Shown: piece by piece, positions 8,332 to 16,091 of the stretch | How the letters are laid out: the number at the start of each line of letters is the position of its first letter | Position numbering within the stretch: position 1 is the stretch's first letter | From: a bacterium | GTDB lineage: Bacteria > Omnitrophota > Gorgyraeia > Zapsychrales > Zapsychraceae | DNA length: 33,130 bases | Assembly (NCBI GenBank): GCA_030429765.1 | Contig: JAUIER010000004.1 | Location: forward strand, 1-33,130 | Direction: 5' to 3' | Made by a program: the position numbers and the translations under genes | The notes under the pieces: model-generated | What the model was told of the DNA's origin: nothing | Seen by the model: only the letters and a program-made list of their open reading frames with translations | The model's database searches: none

Positions 8332-9357
8332 TTATCTAAACGATGCCATCTTACGGCTTAACCATCGCAGGAAATCAATCACTCGCGACAAAACCGGCTT
8401 GACGGAAATCACGATCGTTTCAACCGGCTGCGTGGTCCCGCCCCATTTGGCCTTGTATTCTTTTACACCCGGCTCAAACTCCGGCGTTGCCATAAAATCA
8501 AAATGTTTCATCCCCGCCTTGGAAGCCTCGTACTGAACAGCCGCTACCAGATAATCTCCTAAGCGTTGCTTGGAAAACTCCCGAGGAACAGCTACTTGCT
8601 TAAGATGCGCTGTAGACCCCGAATAGATAACGGCCGCCATGCCGGCCACCTTCCCATTCATTTCGACCAGGTAGACCACTCCTTGACTCCGCGGATATAG
8701 TTCATCAACGATGTACTGAAGACGTTCAACGCCATAGTAAGCTGGAGCCCCTTTCTCTTTCATGACACGCTTGTACATATCTTGCGCCGGCTGCGCGGAT
8801 CCAGAATCAATAACCCGATACACACCTCCTGATTTTACGGCCTTGTTGATGGACCATCGGGTTTTTCCATGAAAGGCTTCCCGGAAGTCACCGGCATCGG
8901 CCAGGGAGGATATGCCTACTATTTGGCGAGTGAATATCACCTGATTGGAATGAGAGACTGCTGGGTGACCCAACTTTACAAATTTGCCAACAAGTTCGAC
9001 TTCATCGCCCGACAATGTGAGTTCAAGTTTCGCCACCCCGGATGTCGAGCAAACGTTGATGATCTTGTTGAGATTTCGGAGGAATAGCGTTTGATTTCCA
9101 AAAATTCGCGCATATGGATATCCCGATAGCAAATTTATTCCGGGAAGAATATGACGTTTGTATAAAGGAAGCGCGGCCCAGTCGCCTTCCTCCGATTCGA
9201 TCCGGATGGTTTGCGAAGCCGCTCCCAGTATGGCGTTAACCATTCCACATCCTTCACGACTCAACCAAAAAGAGAGACCTAAACATTCAGCAGAACCTTC
9301 ACTAATATTTTCACTCCCTATCGTGATGCCATCTACCAGCTCAACCTTATCCATCAT
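8332..9357 (-). CDS. FemAB/GNAT-type acyltransferase (BioF2-like acetyltransferase_6)
   Basis: The protein has 341 residues. The C-terminal half shows a FemAB-like GNAT fold: FREAFHGKTRWSINKAVKSG, then VYLVEMNGKVAGMAAVIYSG, HLKQVAVPREFSKQRLGDYLV and the terminal FDFMATPEFEPGVKEYKAKW. The GVKEYKAKWGG stretch matches the GxxxFKxxWG end of this family. Members transfer amino acids or acyl groups to amino sugars or peptidoglycan. In an operon that also encodes a DegT aminotransferase, acylation of the new amino group of a sugar is an attractive role, but that is inference. The ATGATG start overlaps the stop of the upstream DUF2061 gene by 1-4 bases, so the two are translationally coupled. Confidence 0.75.
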   Translation of the reverse strand: MMDKVELVDGITIGSENISEGSAECLGLSFWLSREGCGMVNAILGAASQTIRIESEEGDWAALPLYKRHILPGINLLSGYPYARIFGNQTLFLRNLNKIINVCSTSGVAKLELTLSGDEVELVGKFVKLGHPAVSHSNQVIFTRQIVGISSLADAGDFREAFHGKTRWSINKAVKSGGVYRVIDSGSAQPAQDMYKRVMKEKGAPAYYGVERLQYIVDELYPRSQGVVYLVEMNGKVAGMAAVIYSGSTAHLKQVAVPREFSKQRLGDYLVAAVQYEASKAGMKHFDFMATPEFEPGVKEYKAKWGGTTQPVETIVISVKPVLSRVIDFLRWLSRKMASFR

Positions 9358-9995
9358 ACCAACATAGTATTCAAAGTTTTTCGGATTTTTTTCATGACCG
9401 CGGGTTCAGCCTCTTTATCAGTTATCACTGTCTGACGCGGCTGAAAGTACGCAGGGCGTTCACTGGTAGAATCTCGCACGTCTATTTCCACATAGCGACG
9501 GAACAATTTAACAACCCGATCTCGAGTCGCAGCATCCGGCAAATCAAACGACAAGATGACGATAACATTATTCTTCTCGAGTAATGAACCCAAATTGGCC
9601 GCCTGCTCAGGCAGCGTACGAACAGAATCTTCCGTCGAAGCCTTGACCTGCAGCAAACCGCTGAGTGTGGCTTCATCAAATACTTCACAGGGCAACCGAT
9701 TCTTCTTAAAAAATTTTTCACTTTGATCTACAACCCTTGATTTCATTTCACTGGGAGGCCCCGTCACCCATACGGCAAATGGCTCAATACTTCTACGGCC
9801 ATAATTAATTTTATTCCACATTCGCTCATGGAAAAAATATAAGACAATTTTGGCCAAAACCTCGATGCTGCCCACCGACAAAGCCAATATCAGCTGTCCT
9901 GTAAACATATAAACTATAATCGCCGTGGTCAGAGTTGCCAAAAACCTCCACGAAATGGTCTTGACTATCGATCGTTTTTTATTTTCATGATACAT
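9354..9995 (-). CDS. DUF2061 membrane domain fused to a degenerate APS-kinase (CysC)-like domain
   Basis: The protein has 213 residues. Residues about 8-65 match DUF2061: KTISWRFLATLTTAIIVYMF, GSIEVLAKIVLYFFHERMWNKI, with two membrane helices. Residues about 73-213 follow the adenylylsulfate kinase outline: FAVWVTG, LPCEVFDEATL, the helix ending in NVIVILSFDLPDAATRDRV, YVEIDVRDS, and a C-terminal TVITDKE with a helix, as in the DTDKxxxEESV of CysC. The Walker A loop is destroyed: canonical GxxxxGKS reads GPPSEMKS (79-86), with Met at the last Gly. The residues usually following the second motif (DGDxxR) are also absent. So the kinase part probably does not bind ATP normally and may be a binding or regulatory domain. 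A strong GGAGG precedes the ATG. The gene lies between GT4 and the FemAB-like gene. Confidence 0.75.
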   Translation of the reverse strand: MYHENKKRSIVKTISWRFLATLTTAIIVYMFTGQLILALSVGSIEVLAKIVLYFFHERMWNKINYGRRSIEPFAVWVTGPPSEMKSRVVDQSEKFFKKNRLPCEVFDEATLSGLLQVKASTEDSVRTLPEQAANLGSLLEKNNVIVILSFDLPDAATRDRVVKLFRRYVEIDVRDSTSERPAYFQPRQTVITDKEAEPAVMKKIRKTLNTMLV

Positions 9996-10007
9996 GGCCT
10001 GCCTCCG

Positions 10008-11138
10008 CTATGATTTTAACCATTCGGATATCGACTGCTCAATACTGAAAGTTTGATAAGCTTTTTTTATAGCCATCTGAAACTGCTCTGAATCTCTGCC
10101 GGAAATAGCCTCTAGCGAGACAGAAAGGGCTTGTGCACTCGCTTCATCGGCGACGACACCACACTGATGCAAGTTGATCATTTTTGTTAAGTCCCCCACC
10201 GGCATGGATACGACGGGGACACCCATCTGCAACGCGTCCGAAAAGATCACCGGGATGCTCTCGATTCTCGACGGGATCACAAGATAATCTACCGCTTTTA
10301 AAACATTGGCCAGATCCTGCGCCTGAATCGGTCCGTTGAGCGTCACACAATCCTGTAAATTCAGTTCGCGGATCATATGCCGCAATCTATCCTCCATATC
10401 ACCCAGTCCATACATGTGAACGTGAATTCTCTCACGGACCTCTGATTTAATCAGCTTCACCGCCTCAAGTAATAGATCAGGTCCTTTGTTAGGGTGAAAA
10501 CGCCCGACAAACAGAAAATGCTTTTTTCCCTCAGGCTTAAGTGTGGGAACATCGTTGGGCTCAGGTAATTTCCTGGTCGACGCCAAGAACTGACAGTTAC
10601 GACCGGTTATCGCCTTGACATCCGCGCACAATTGAACACCATCAGCAAAAATACCCTGCGCCCGTCCGATAATCTGCGTGATCATGCGGGGCCCGATAAT
10701 CGGGACTCTACGGATCTTCCATATATCGGAACCCAGCGCCCAGACATCATATGGAGCGTTAAATTTTTTGTGAATCCAATATCCAAACATGCCGCATGGA
10801 ACAACCCACATACACAATGTCCGGTCAATGGCATATTTCTGATGAATGGCCTGTGTATTCCGCCGGCCGTCTTTGAAAAATCGATAAAAGGTCCGCCAGT
10901 TCCCGGGATTGCTCAAGCTCATCGCCGCCAAAACCTGGTCTCCCCCCTGCCAGGGAATTGGTTCAACAATCACTCCTCCCTGAGGCTCATACGAAGACTT
11001 TCGCTGCACCGGCTGGACAACAACCCGATGCCCCTGATGAACGAGCTCTTGGGCGAACGATTCGACAAAAAGCCCTGCGGTTCCGCCGGGATCACCCGGA
11101 AAAGCCGGATAGGAGCTTGTAATAATCTGAATATTCAT
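10008..11138 (-). CDS. glycosyltransferase family 4 (GT-B fold)
   Basis: The protein has about 376 residues. The N-terminal Rossmann part starts MNIQIITSSYPAFPGDPGGT and has the usual glycine-rich acceptor loop with FVESFAQELVHQGHRV. The C-terminal half has FLFVGRFHPNKGPDLLLEAV, VTLNGPIQAQDLANVLKAVD and IPSRIESIPVIFSDALQMG. The last is the EX7E region of GT4 donor sites, with Asp in place of the second Glu. Start choice: ATG at 11136-11138, three bases after the stop of the aminotransferase gene; a TTG immediately before it is less likely. The gene belongs to the glycan operon and probably adds one sugar of the repeat unit. Donor and acceptor cannot be read from the sequence. Confidence 0.9.
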   Translation of the reverse strand: MNIQIITSSYPAFPGDPGGTAGLFVESFAQELVHQGHRVVVQPVQRKSSYEPQGGVIVEPIPWQGGDQVLAAMSLSNPGNWRTFYRFFKDGRRNTQAIHQKYAIDRTLCMWVVPCGMFGYWIHKKFNAPYDVWALGSDIWKIRRVPIIGPRMITQIIGRAQGIFADGVQLCADVKAITGRNCQFLASTRKLPEPNDVPTLKPEGKKHFLFVGRFHPNKGPDLLLEAVKLIKSEVRERIHVHMYGLGDMEDRLRHMIRELNLQDCVTLNGPIQAQDLANVLKAVDYLVIPSRIESIPVIFSDALQMGVPVVSMPVGDLTKMINLHQCGVVADEASAQALSVSLEAISGRDSEQFQMAIKKAYQTFSIEQSISEWLKS

Positions 11139-11141
11139 CAA

Positions 11142-12290
11142 TTATCCCAGCACTTGCTTCACAGCGGCCACAACATCCTCAACATCTTCGTCCGACAACC
11201 GGGGAGATAATGGCAGGCTCACCGTCTGATGTCCGTACAAGGCGGCATGTGGATAATCCTGCGGATTCCATTGATATGTTTCCTGGTAATATGGATGCTC
11301 CGGAATGGCTAGATAATGCACGCCGACACCGATATTCAGACGCGTCATGGCTTCCAAAAATTCGTCACGGGACAGTCCGCAACGTTCAGAGTCAATGCGG
11401 ATCGTGAACAAATGATACGCGTGCCGATGTTGGGACGAAATTTCGGCCGGCAGGTCAATCGGCAAATCTTTGAACTCATTCATATACCGCTGCCAGATCA
11501 TTCGACGTTTTTCCCAACACGTCTCGATTCGTTTGAGCTGATGCAGTCCGATCGCGGCCTGAATGTCCATCATGTTGTATTTAAATCCCCGGTCCACCAC
11601 ATAATAATGCTTATAACCGTCGTCGCTGAAACGCTTCCAGGCGTCTTTACTCATTCCATGCAACGCCATGATCTTGATCCGGTTGATCAACTCTTCATGA
11701 GGGCTGGTGACCATCCCCCCTTCACCCGTCGTGATATTCTTGGTTGCATAGAAACTAAAGCATCCAAAATCGCCAAACGTCCCGGCTTTTCGGCCGTCAT
11801 ATTCCGTTTCAATCGCATGCGCGCAATCCTCGATCAACGCCAGATCATGCTCCTTAGCCAGCGCCGAAATAGTCTGCATGTCGCATGGATACCCCGCAAA
11901 ATGAATCACTAAAATCGCTCGTGTTTGTGGTGAAATTTTTTGCCGAATACTCGCTGGATCAATATTCAGGGTCTGTGGATTGATATCGGCCAGGACAGGC
12001 GTCGCGCCGGAGTGAATGATCGCGTTGACCGTTGCGCAAAATGTCATCGACGAGGTTATGACTTCATCTCCCGGCTTGAGATCAAGCGCCAAACAGGCTA
12101 GATGAAGGGCCGCCGTACATGAATTGACAGCCGCAGAGTGTGAAACGCCTTTATACGCGGCAAAATCTTTCTCAAATTGATGGACTTTAGGACCGGTGCC
12201 CAGCCAGGCCTTATGCATACTGTCGACGACTTCATCAATTTCAGATTGGTCAATTAACGGCTGACCAAATACCAACATCTCTTTACGCAT
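11142..12290 (-). CDS. DegT/DnrJ/EryC1/StrS-family sugar aminotransferase
   Basis: The protein has 382 residues, normal for the family. The opening GQPLIDQSEIDEVVDSMHKAWLGTGPKVHQFE is typical of ArnB/WecE/PseC-like enzymes. ALIEDCAHAI (Glu154, Asp155, His158) holds the PLP-ring Asp. SFYATKNITTGEGGMVTS carries the Schiff-base Lys184. AYHLFTIRID and GVGVHYLAIPEHPYYQ are the substrate-side segments. The family transaminates nucleotide 4-keto (or 3-keto) sugars using glutamate. With rmlA and rmlB just upstream and no rmlC or rmlD, the likely substrate is dTDP-4-keto-6-deoxyglucose and the product a dTDP-4-amino-4,6-dideoxyhexose. Regiochemistry and sugar configuration remain inference. Confidence 0.9.
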   Translation of the reverse strand: MRKEMLVFGQPLIDQSEIDEVVDSMHKAWLGTGPKVHQFEKDFAAYKGVSHSAAVNSCTAALHLACLALDLKPGDEVITSSMTFCATVNAIIHSGATPVLADINPQTLNIDPASIRQKISPQTRAILVIHFAGYPCDMQTISALAKEHDLALIEDCAHAIETEYDGRKAGTFGDFGCFSFYATKNITTGEGGMVTSPHEELINRIKIMALHGMSKDAWKRFSDDGYKHYYVVDRGFKYNMMDIQAAIGLHQLKRIETCWEKRRMIWQRYMNEFKDLPIDLPAEISSQHRHAYHLFTIRIDSERCGLSRDEFLEAMTRLNIGVGVHYLAIPEHPYYQETYQWNPQDYPHAALYGHQTVSLPLSPRLSDEDVEDVVAAVKQVLG

Positions 12291-12338
12291 ATTTTATTCT
12301 CGAAATGTTTCGCGTGAGGACGTCCACCCACAAAGAGT

Positions 12339-13301
12339 CTAATTGTCAGATTGACTGGACTTCAGCTTAAGCTCTATTTTCTTAACCCGCAACAGTGTAT
12401 CCTCGACGAGACGCCGATTGGCTGAAATCAGATCGGCCAGAATGCCGATAATGATACACTGAAATCCGATGATCGACAAGATCGACAGTAAGATCAACGA
12501 CTGAATCTTTCCGACACCGCCGGTTGACAGATAATGGTAAACAAATCGCACACCAATAACCATAGCGATAACCAGGAATATACTTCCAATCCGGATAAAC
12601 ACACTAAATGGGTTAAACATGGAGTACACGCGGACTATGGTAATCATCGAACGTTTGATGTACTGCGACATGCTTTTAAACAAACGTGATGGGCGATCCA
12701 CATGGTTCGTGGAAATAGTTATATTTTCGATCGCTAAATTCTTATGCTCGGCCTGTATAATACTCTCCAACGTATATGTGTAGTTGGAAATGATGTTCAG
12801 ACGCAGCGCGGCTTCTTTGTTATAGGCCCTAAAACCTGTCGTCGTATCGGGAATCTTCGAATGGGCCAGCTGACGGACCACCCAACTCCCCAAGCGCTGC
12901 AGCCTTTTTTTGACCCACGAAAACTGTCTTACATTCTCAATATCACGGTTTCCGACGACTATATCAGCTCGCCCCTCGAGGATCGGCCTTATCAGCCGGG
13001 GTATATCCTCGCCTTTATATTGACCGTCGGCATCCGTATTGACGATAATATCGGCGCCACGCTTCAAACATCCATCCAACCCCGTTGAAAAAACTGTTGC
13101 AAGCCCTTTACGCTTGGTCAAACGGATGACATGATGCACTCCATGCTGTTTCGCCACTTCCGATGTATTGTCTGAACTTCCGTCGTCAATAATCAACACT
13201 TCAATTTCGTCAACCCCATCGATCTGCTTGGGCAGTTCCGACAGCGTCTTGGGCAGACTTTCAGCTTCATTTAAGCAGGGAATCTGTATAATCAACTTCA
13301 T
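12339..13301 (-). CDS. glycosyltransferase family 2, polyprenyl-phosphate sugar synthase-like
   Basis: The protein has 320 residues. The GT-A catalytic domain shows IQIPCLNEAESLPKTL, the nucleotide-binding IDDGSSDNTSEVA, KGLATVFSTGLDGCLKRGAD and the metal-binding DADGQY, then DIVVGNRDI and DTTTGFRAY. Two hydrophobic C-terminal segments follow (FIRIGSIFLVIAMVIGVRFV and LILLSILSIIGFQCIIIGIL), as in bacterial DPM1/GtrB-like enzymes that load sugar onto undecaprenyl phosphate. Such a product could feed the GT39-type enzyme at 2705-4099. The start overlaps the rmlB stop by 4 bases (ATGA). A 48-bp gap separates it from the aminotransferase. Confidence 0.88.
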   Translation of the reverse strand: MKLIIQIPCLNEAESLPKTLSELPKQIDGVDEIEVLIIDDGSSDNTSEVAKQHGVHHVIRLTKRKGLATVFSTGLDGCLKRGADIIVNTDADGQYKGEDIPRLIRPILEGRADIVVGNRDIENVRQFSWVKKRLQRLGSWVVRQLAHSKIPDTTTGFRAYNKEAALRLNIISNYTYTLESIIQAEHKNLAIENITISTNHVDRPSRLFKSMSQYIKRSMITIVRVYSMFNPFSVFIRIGSIFLVIAMVIGVRFVYHYLSTGGVGKIQSLILLSILSIIGFQCIIIGILADLISANRRLVEDTLLRVKKIELKLKSSQSDN

Positions 13302-14293
13302 GACTTATAGACCTTTGACCAATATTTTTGAAGGAAATCCATCTTTCGCTCCAGCCAGGTGACGTTCTCCGTATACCACTGAATAGTGTTATTGATGCCG
13401 ACCTCAAATCGAATTTGAGGTTTCCATCCGAGCTTCCGCAATTTAGAACAATCAACACTATAGCGAAAATCATGACCGGGCCGATCCTTGACGTACTTGA
13501 TTAAAGTATGCGGCTTGTTCATGTAATCCAAAATTGTTCTGGCTGTTGTGATATTATTGCGTTCAAAGTAACTGCCAATATTATAGATCTCACCAACCTT
13601 CCCCTTTTTCAGAATCATGTTAATCCCGCGGGCACAATCAGACACATGCAGCCACTCTCGAATCTGCTGCCCTTTACCATACACAGGAATTTTTTGATTA
13701 TGTAGAGACTTAAGGATGATGACAGGAACAAACTTTTCAGGGTATTGCCACAAACCATAATTATTGGCCGGACGCACAATAACAGCGGGAAACTGATAGG
13801 TCCGTATGGCCGAACGGATGATACATTCAGCCGCTGCCTTGGTGGCTGAATATGGATTGTTGGGTTTCAGCGCCGCCGTTTCTTTGAACCGGCTGTGTTT
13901 TGAGGTGCTGTCGCCATAGACCTCGTCTGTCGAGATATGTACAAATTTCTTAACCTTGTACGTCCGGCTCAGGTCCACCAAATTCTGAGTCCCGATAATA
14001 TTGGACTGGATGAAAGGGTGATTATCCTGAATACTCCGGTCAACATGTGTTTCGGCGGCAAAGTGCACCACCATCGCCGGTTTAACGCGCTTAAAAATTT
14101 CGTTCAGCCTTTTGACATTGGCGATGTCGGCTTTGACAAATTCAATCTGATCGGCCACCGTCTTTAAACGATGCCTGTCTCCAGCATAAGTCAGTTTATC
14201 TACTACAACAATTGTGTACTTATCGGCCTGCTGACGGACAAACTCACTTCCGATGAATCCCGCTCCGCCGGTGACTAGTAATTTTGGTTTCAT
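13298..14293 (-). CDS. rfbB: dTDP-glucose 4,6-dehydratase (RmlB/RfbB)
   Basis: The protein has 331 residues and is an extended short-chain dehydrogenase. The NAD-binding loop is TGGAGFIG (8-15). HFAAETHVDRSI is diagnostic for RmlB. The catalytic triad region is ISTDEVYGD (Thr122, Asp123, Glu124) and YSATK (Tyr148, Lys152). The enzyme converts dTDP-glucose to dTDP-4-keto-6-deoxyglucose. It follows rfbA by 41 bases, giving the first two steps of the pathway. The rhamnose genes rmlC and rmlD are not in the window, while a sugar aminotransferase is three genes along, which points to an amino sugar rather than rhamnose. Confidence 0.95.
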   Translation of the reverse strand: MKPKLLVTGGAGFIGSEFVRQQADKYTIVVVDKLTYAGDRHRLKTVADQIEFVKADIANVKRLNEIFKRVKPAMVVHFAAETHVDRSIQDNHPFIQSNIIGTQNLVDLSRTYKVKKFVHISTDEVYGDSTSKHSRFKETAALKPNNPYSATKAAAECIIRSAIRTYQFPAVIVRPANNYGLWQYPEKFVPVIILKSLHNQKIPVYGKGQQIREWLHVSDCARGINMILKKGKVGEIYNIGSYFERNNITTARTILDYMNKPHTLIKYVKDRPGHDFRYSVDCSKLRKLGWKPQIRFEVGINNTIQWYTENVTWLERKMDFLQKYWSKVYKS

Positions 14294-14334
14294 AGAGTAC
14301 TTCCGTTTTATAATACAGGTTTTGCGTCACTTAC

Positions 14335-15210
14335 TTATAAATCGTATCTAAAATCAACCACACGGTTCAGATAGTCGCCATAAGATGTCTTATATTCATC
14401 CGCCAATTTCAATAATTGCTCTTTGCTGATAAATTTTTCGCGGTAAGCGATCTCTTCAACACATCCTATCTTCAATCCCTGACGCTCTTCGATAATTTTG
14501 ATAAACAGGCCGGCATCAATCAATGAATCATAGGTCCCGGTATCCAGCCAGGCCATTCCCCGCCCCAAAAACTCCACATGACACTTGCCTTTGGTCATAT
14601 ATGAATTGATGACATCGGTGATTTCCAGTTCGCCGCGCGCTGAGGGTTTGACGTTCCTGGCGACATCCGTAACATTGTGGTCAAAAAAATAAATACCTGT
14701 AACGGCCCAATTGGATTTGGGATGCTCCGGCTTCTCCACAACCTGTTGAGGCTTGCCATCGTCACTAAACTCGACAACCCCATAACGCTGCGGATTCACA
14801 ACATTATACGCAAAGACCGATCCACCCTCCTGTAAATTCACATTGCGCTTCAGAAGACCGGAGAGCTGATCACCATAAAAAATATTGTCCCCAAGAATCA
14901 TGCACACACTGTCTCCGCCAATAAAGTCTTCCCCTAGAATAAACGCCTCCGCCAGACCAGCCGGCTTTAGCTGCTCCTTATAGGAGATGGAAATTCCCAG
15001 ATGAGATCCATCATGAAAGATATTCTTGAAATTCGGTAGGTCGTGAGGTGTACTGATAATCAGAATGTCGCGGATACCGGCAAGCATAAGGACCGATAGC
15101 GGATAGAAAATCATCGGTTTGTCATAAACCGGTAACAGTTGCTTGCAAGTCCCCTTGGTGATAGGAAACAGCCTGGTCGCTCGTCCGCCGGCTAAAATTA
15201 TGCCCTTCAT
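14335..15210 (-). CDS. rfbA: glucose-1-phosphate thymidylyltransferase (RmlA/RfbA)
   Basis: The protein has 291 residues. ILAGGRATRLFPITKGTCKQ is the nucleotide-binding start; the common GGSGTRL reads GGRATRL here. LLPVYDKPMIFYPLSVLML and LAEAFILGEDFI are family hallmarks, and the region near GRGMAWLDTGTYDSLIDA confirms the RmlA type. It makes dTDP-glucose from dTTP and glucose-1-phosphate. It is the first gene of the minus-strand glycan operon. A GGAG lies 4 bases before the ATG, and a sigma70-like promoter is readable at 15245-15273. Confidence 0.96.
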   Translation of the reverse strand: MKGIILAGGRATRLFPITKGTCKQLLPVYDKPMIFYPLSVLMLAGIRDILIISTPHDLPNFKNIFHDGSHLGISISYKEQLKPAGLAEAFILGEDFIGGDSVCMILGDNIFYGDQLSGLLKRNVNLQEGGSVFAYNVVNPQRYGVVEFSDDGKPQQVVEKPEHPKSNWAVTGIYFFDHNVTDVARNVKPSARGELEITDVINSYMTKGKCHVEFLGRGMAWLDTGTYDSLIDAGLFIKIIEERQGLKIGCVEEIAYREKFISKEQLLKLADEYKTSYGDYLNRVVDFRYDL

Positions 15211-15244
15211 AGGTCTCCAATCTTATGGCTCGTAGAACTCGATA

Positions 15245-15273
15245 AGTATAACATTGAAAGGCGAAGCTGACTA
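15245..15273 (-). promoter_or_regulatory. sigma70-like promoter of the rfbA-led glycan operon
   Basis: On the minus strand, TAGTCA (15268-15273, 4 of 6 to the -35 consensus) is followed after 17 bases by TATACT (15245-15250, 5 of 6 to the -10). Transcription would begin near 15238, leaving a leader of about 28 bases before rfbA. The -35 box lies inside one arm of an inverted repeat, so regulation by a repressor or activator is plausible. Confidence 0.55.
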
Positions 15274-15298
15274 GTCTGATCTAAACTTAAACTAGTCA
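15268..15298. repeat. inverted repeat TGACTAGT / ACTAGTCA around the rfbA promoter
   Basis: TGACTAGT at 15268-15275 and its exact reverse complement ACTAGTCA at 15291-15298 are separated by 15 bases. The core ACTAGT is itself palindromic, so the sites can also be read as direct repeats about two helical turns apart. One arm covers the predicted -35 box. This looks more like a dimer or tetramer operator than a terminator, as no T-run follows on either strand. Confidence 0.5.
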
Positions 15299-15338
15299 AT
15301 CATTTAGAGCGATTTAGCTCCGAATCCATCCCTGCCGG

Positions 15339-16010
15339 CTACTCCTGATAACCGGTGGTGGGATCCTTATAAAACTTGGTCCCCTTGTCGATACGCTCGC
15401 GTCCCTGCTTAAGGCGCCAGAGGTTGGTATCCCGGAGCGAATAAACACAGCCGCAATATTCCTGCTGATAAAATTCCTCGCGCTTGGCCACTTCGTACAT
15501 ACGCGCAGAACCGCCCCGTTTGCGCCAATTGTAGGTCCAATAGACGATCCCGGGATATCGGCTCGCCGCCCGAAGCCCAGATTCATTGATCTGATCCATA
15601 TCCTTCCAGCGTGACAGCCCCAATGAACTGGTAAAGACCGTAAATCCGTTTTCCTGGGCGAACAGCGCCGACCGTTCAAATCGCATGTCAAAGCATACAG
15701 AACACCGCTTACCGCGCTCGGGCTCAAACTCCAACCCCTTGACCCTCTTGAACCAGTTGTCGCGATCATAGTCGGCATCAATAAAGGGGATATTCATTTT
15801 TTGCGCAAACCGGATGTTCTCCTGTTTACGCATCTCATATTCGTCACGGGGATGTATATTGGGATTGTAAAAAAAGATGGTAAGATCAATTCCGCTGGAC
15901 ACCATGGTTTCCATGATTTCGCCGGCACACGGCGCGCAGCAGGAATGCAATAGAACTTTATCCGTCCCGTTTGGAGGAGTAATCTTGTAGTCACGGTGAA
16001 TCGCTGTCAT
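15339..16010 (-). CDS. queH: epoxyqueuosine reductase QueH
   Basis: The protein has about 223 residues. It carries the QueH (former DUF208) cysteine set: [17 protein letters not shown] near the N-terminus, [16 protein letters not shown] in the middle and YCGCVYSL near the C-terminus. [20 protein letters not shown] and [13 protein letters not shown] are also characteristic. The enzyme performs the last step of queuosine biosynthesis, reducing epoxyqueuosine in tRNA with an iron-sulfur cluster. Start choice: ATG at 16008-16010; an in-frame TTG at 16044-16046 would add 12 residues that do not resemble the family. No other queuosine gene is nearby. It lies downstream of the giant gene on the same strand and may be read through from it. 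Confidence 0.92.
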   Translation of the reverse strand: MTAIHRDYKITPPNGTDKVLLHSCCAPCAGEIMETMVSSGIDLTIFFYNPNIHPRDEYEMRKQENIRFAQKMNIPFIDADYDRDNWFKRVKGLEFEPERGKRCSVCFDMRFERSALFAQENGFTVFTSSLGLSRWKDMDQINESGLRAASRYPGIVYWTYNWRKRGGSARMYEVAKREEFYQQEYCGCVYSLRDTNLWRLKQGRERIDKGTKFYKDPTTGYQE

Positions 16011-16091
16011 ATATCGTATTGTGGGATAAAACTCTCGTGTTGTCAATACGCTAAACCGGAGATCAGAATCCGACGGGTAGAACCTAAACGA

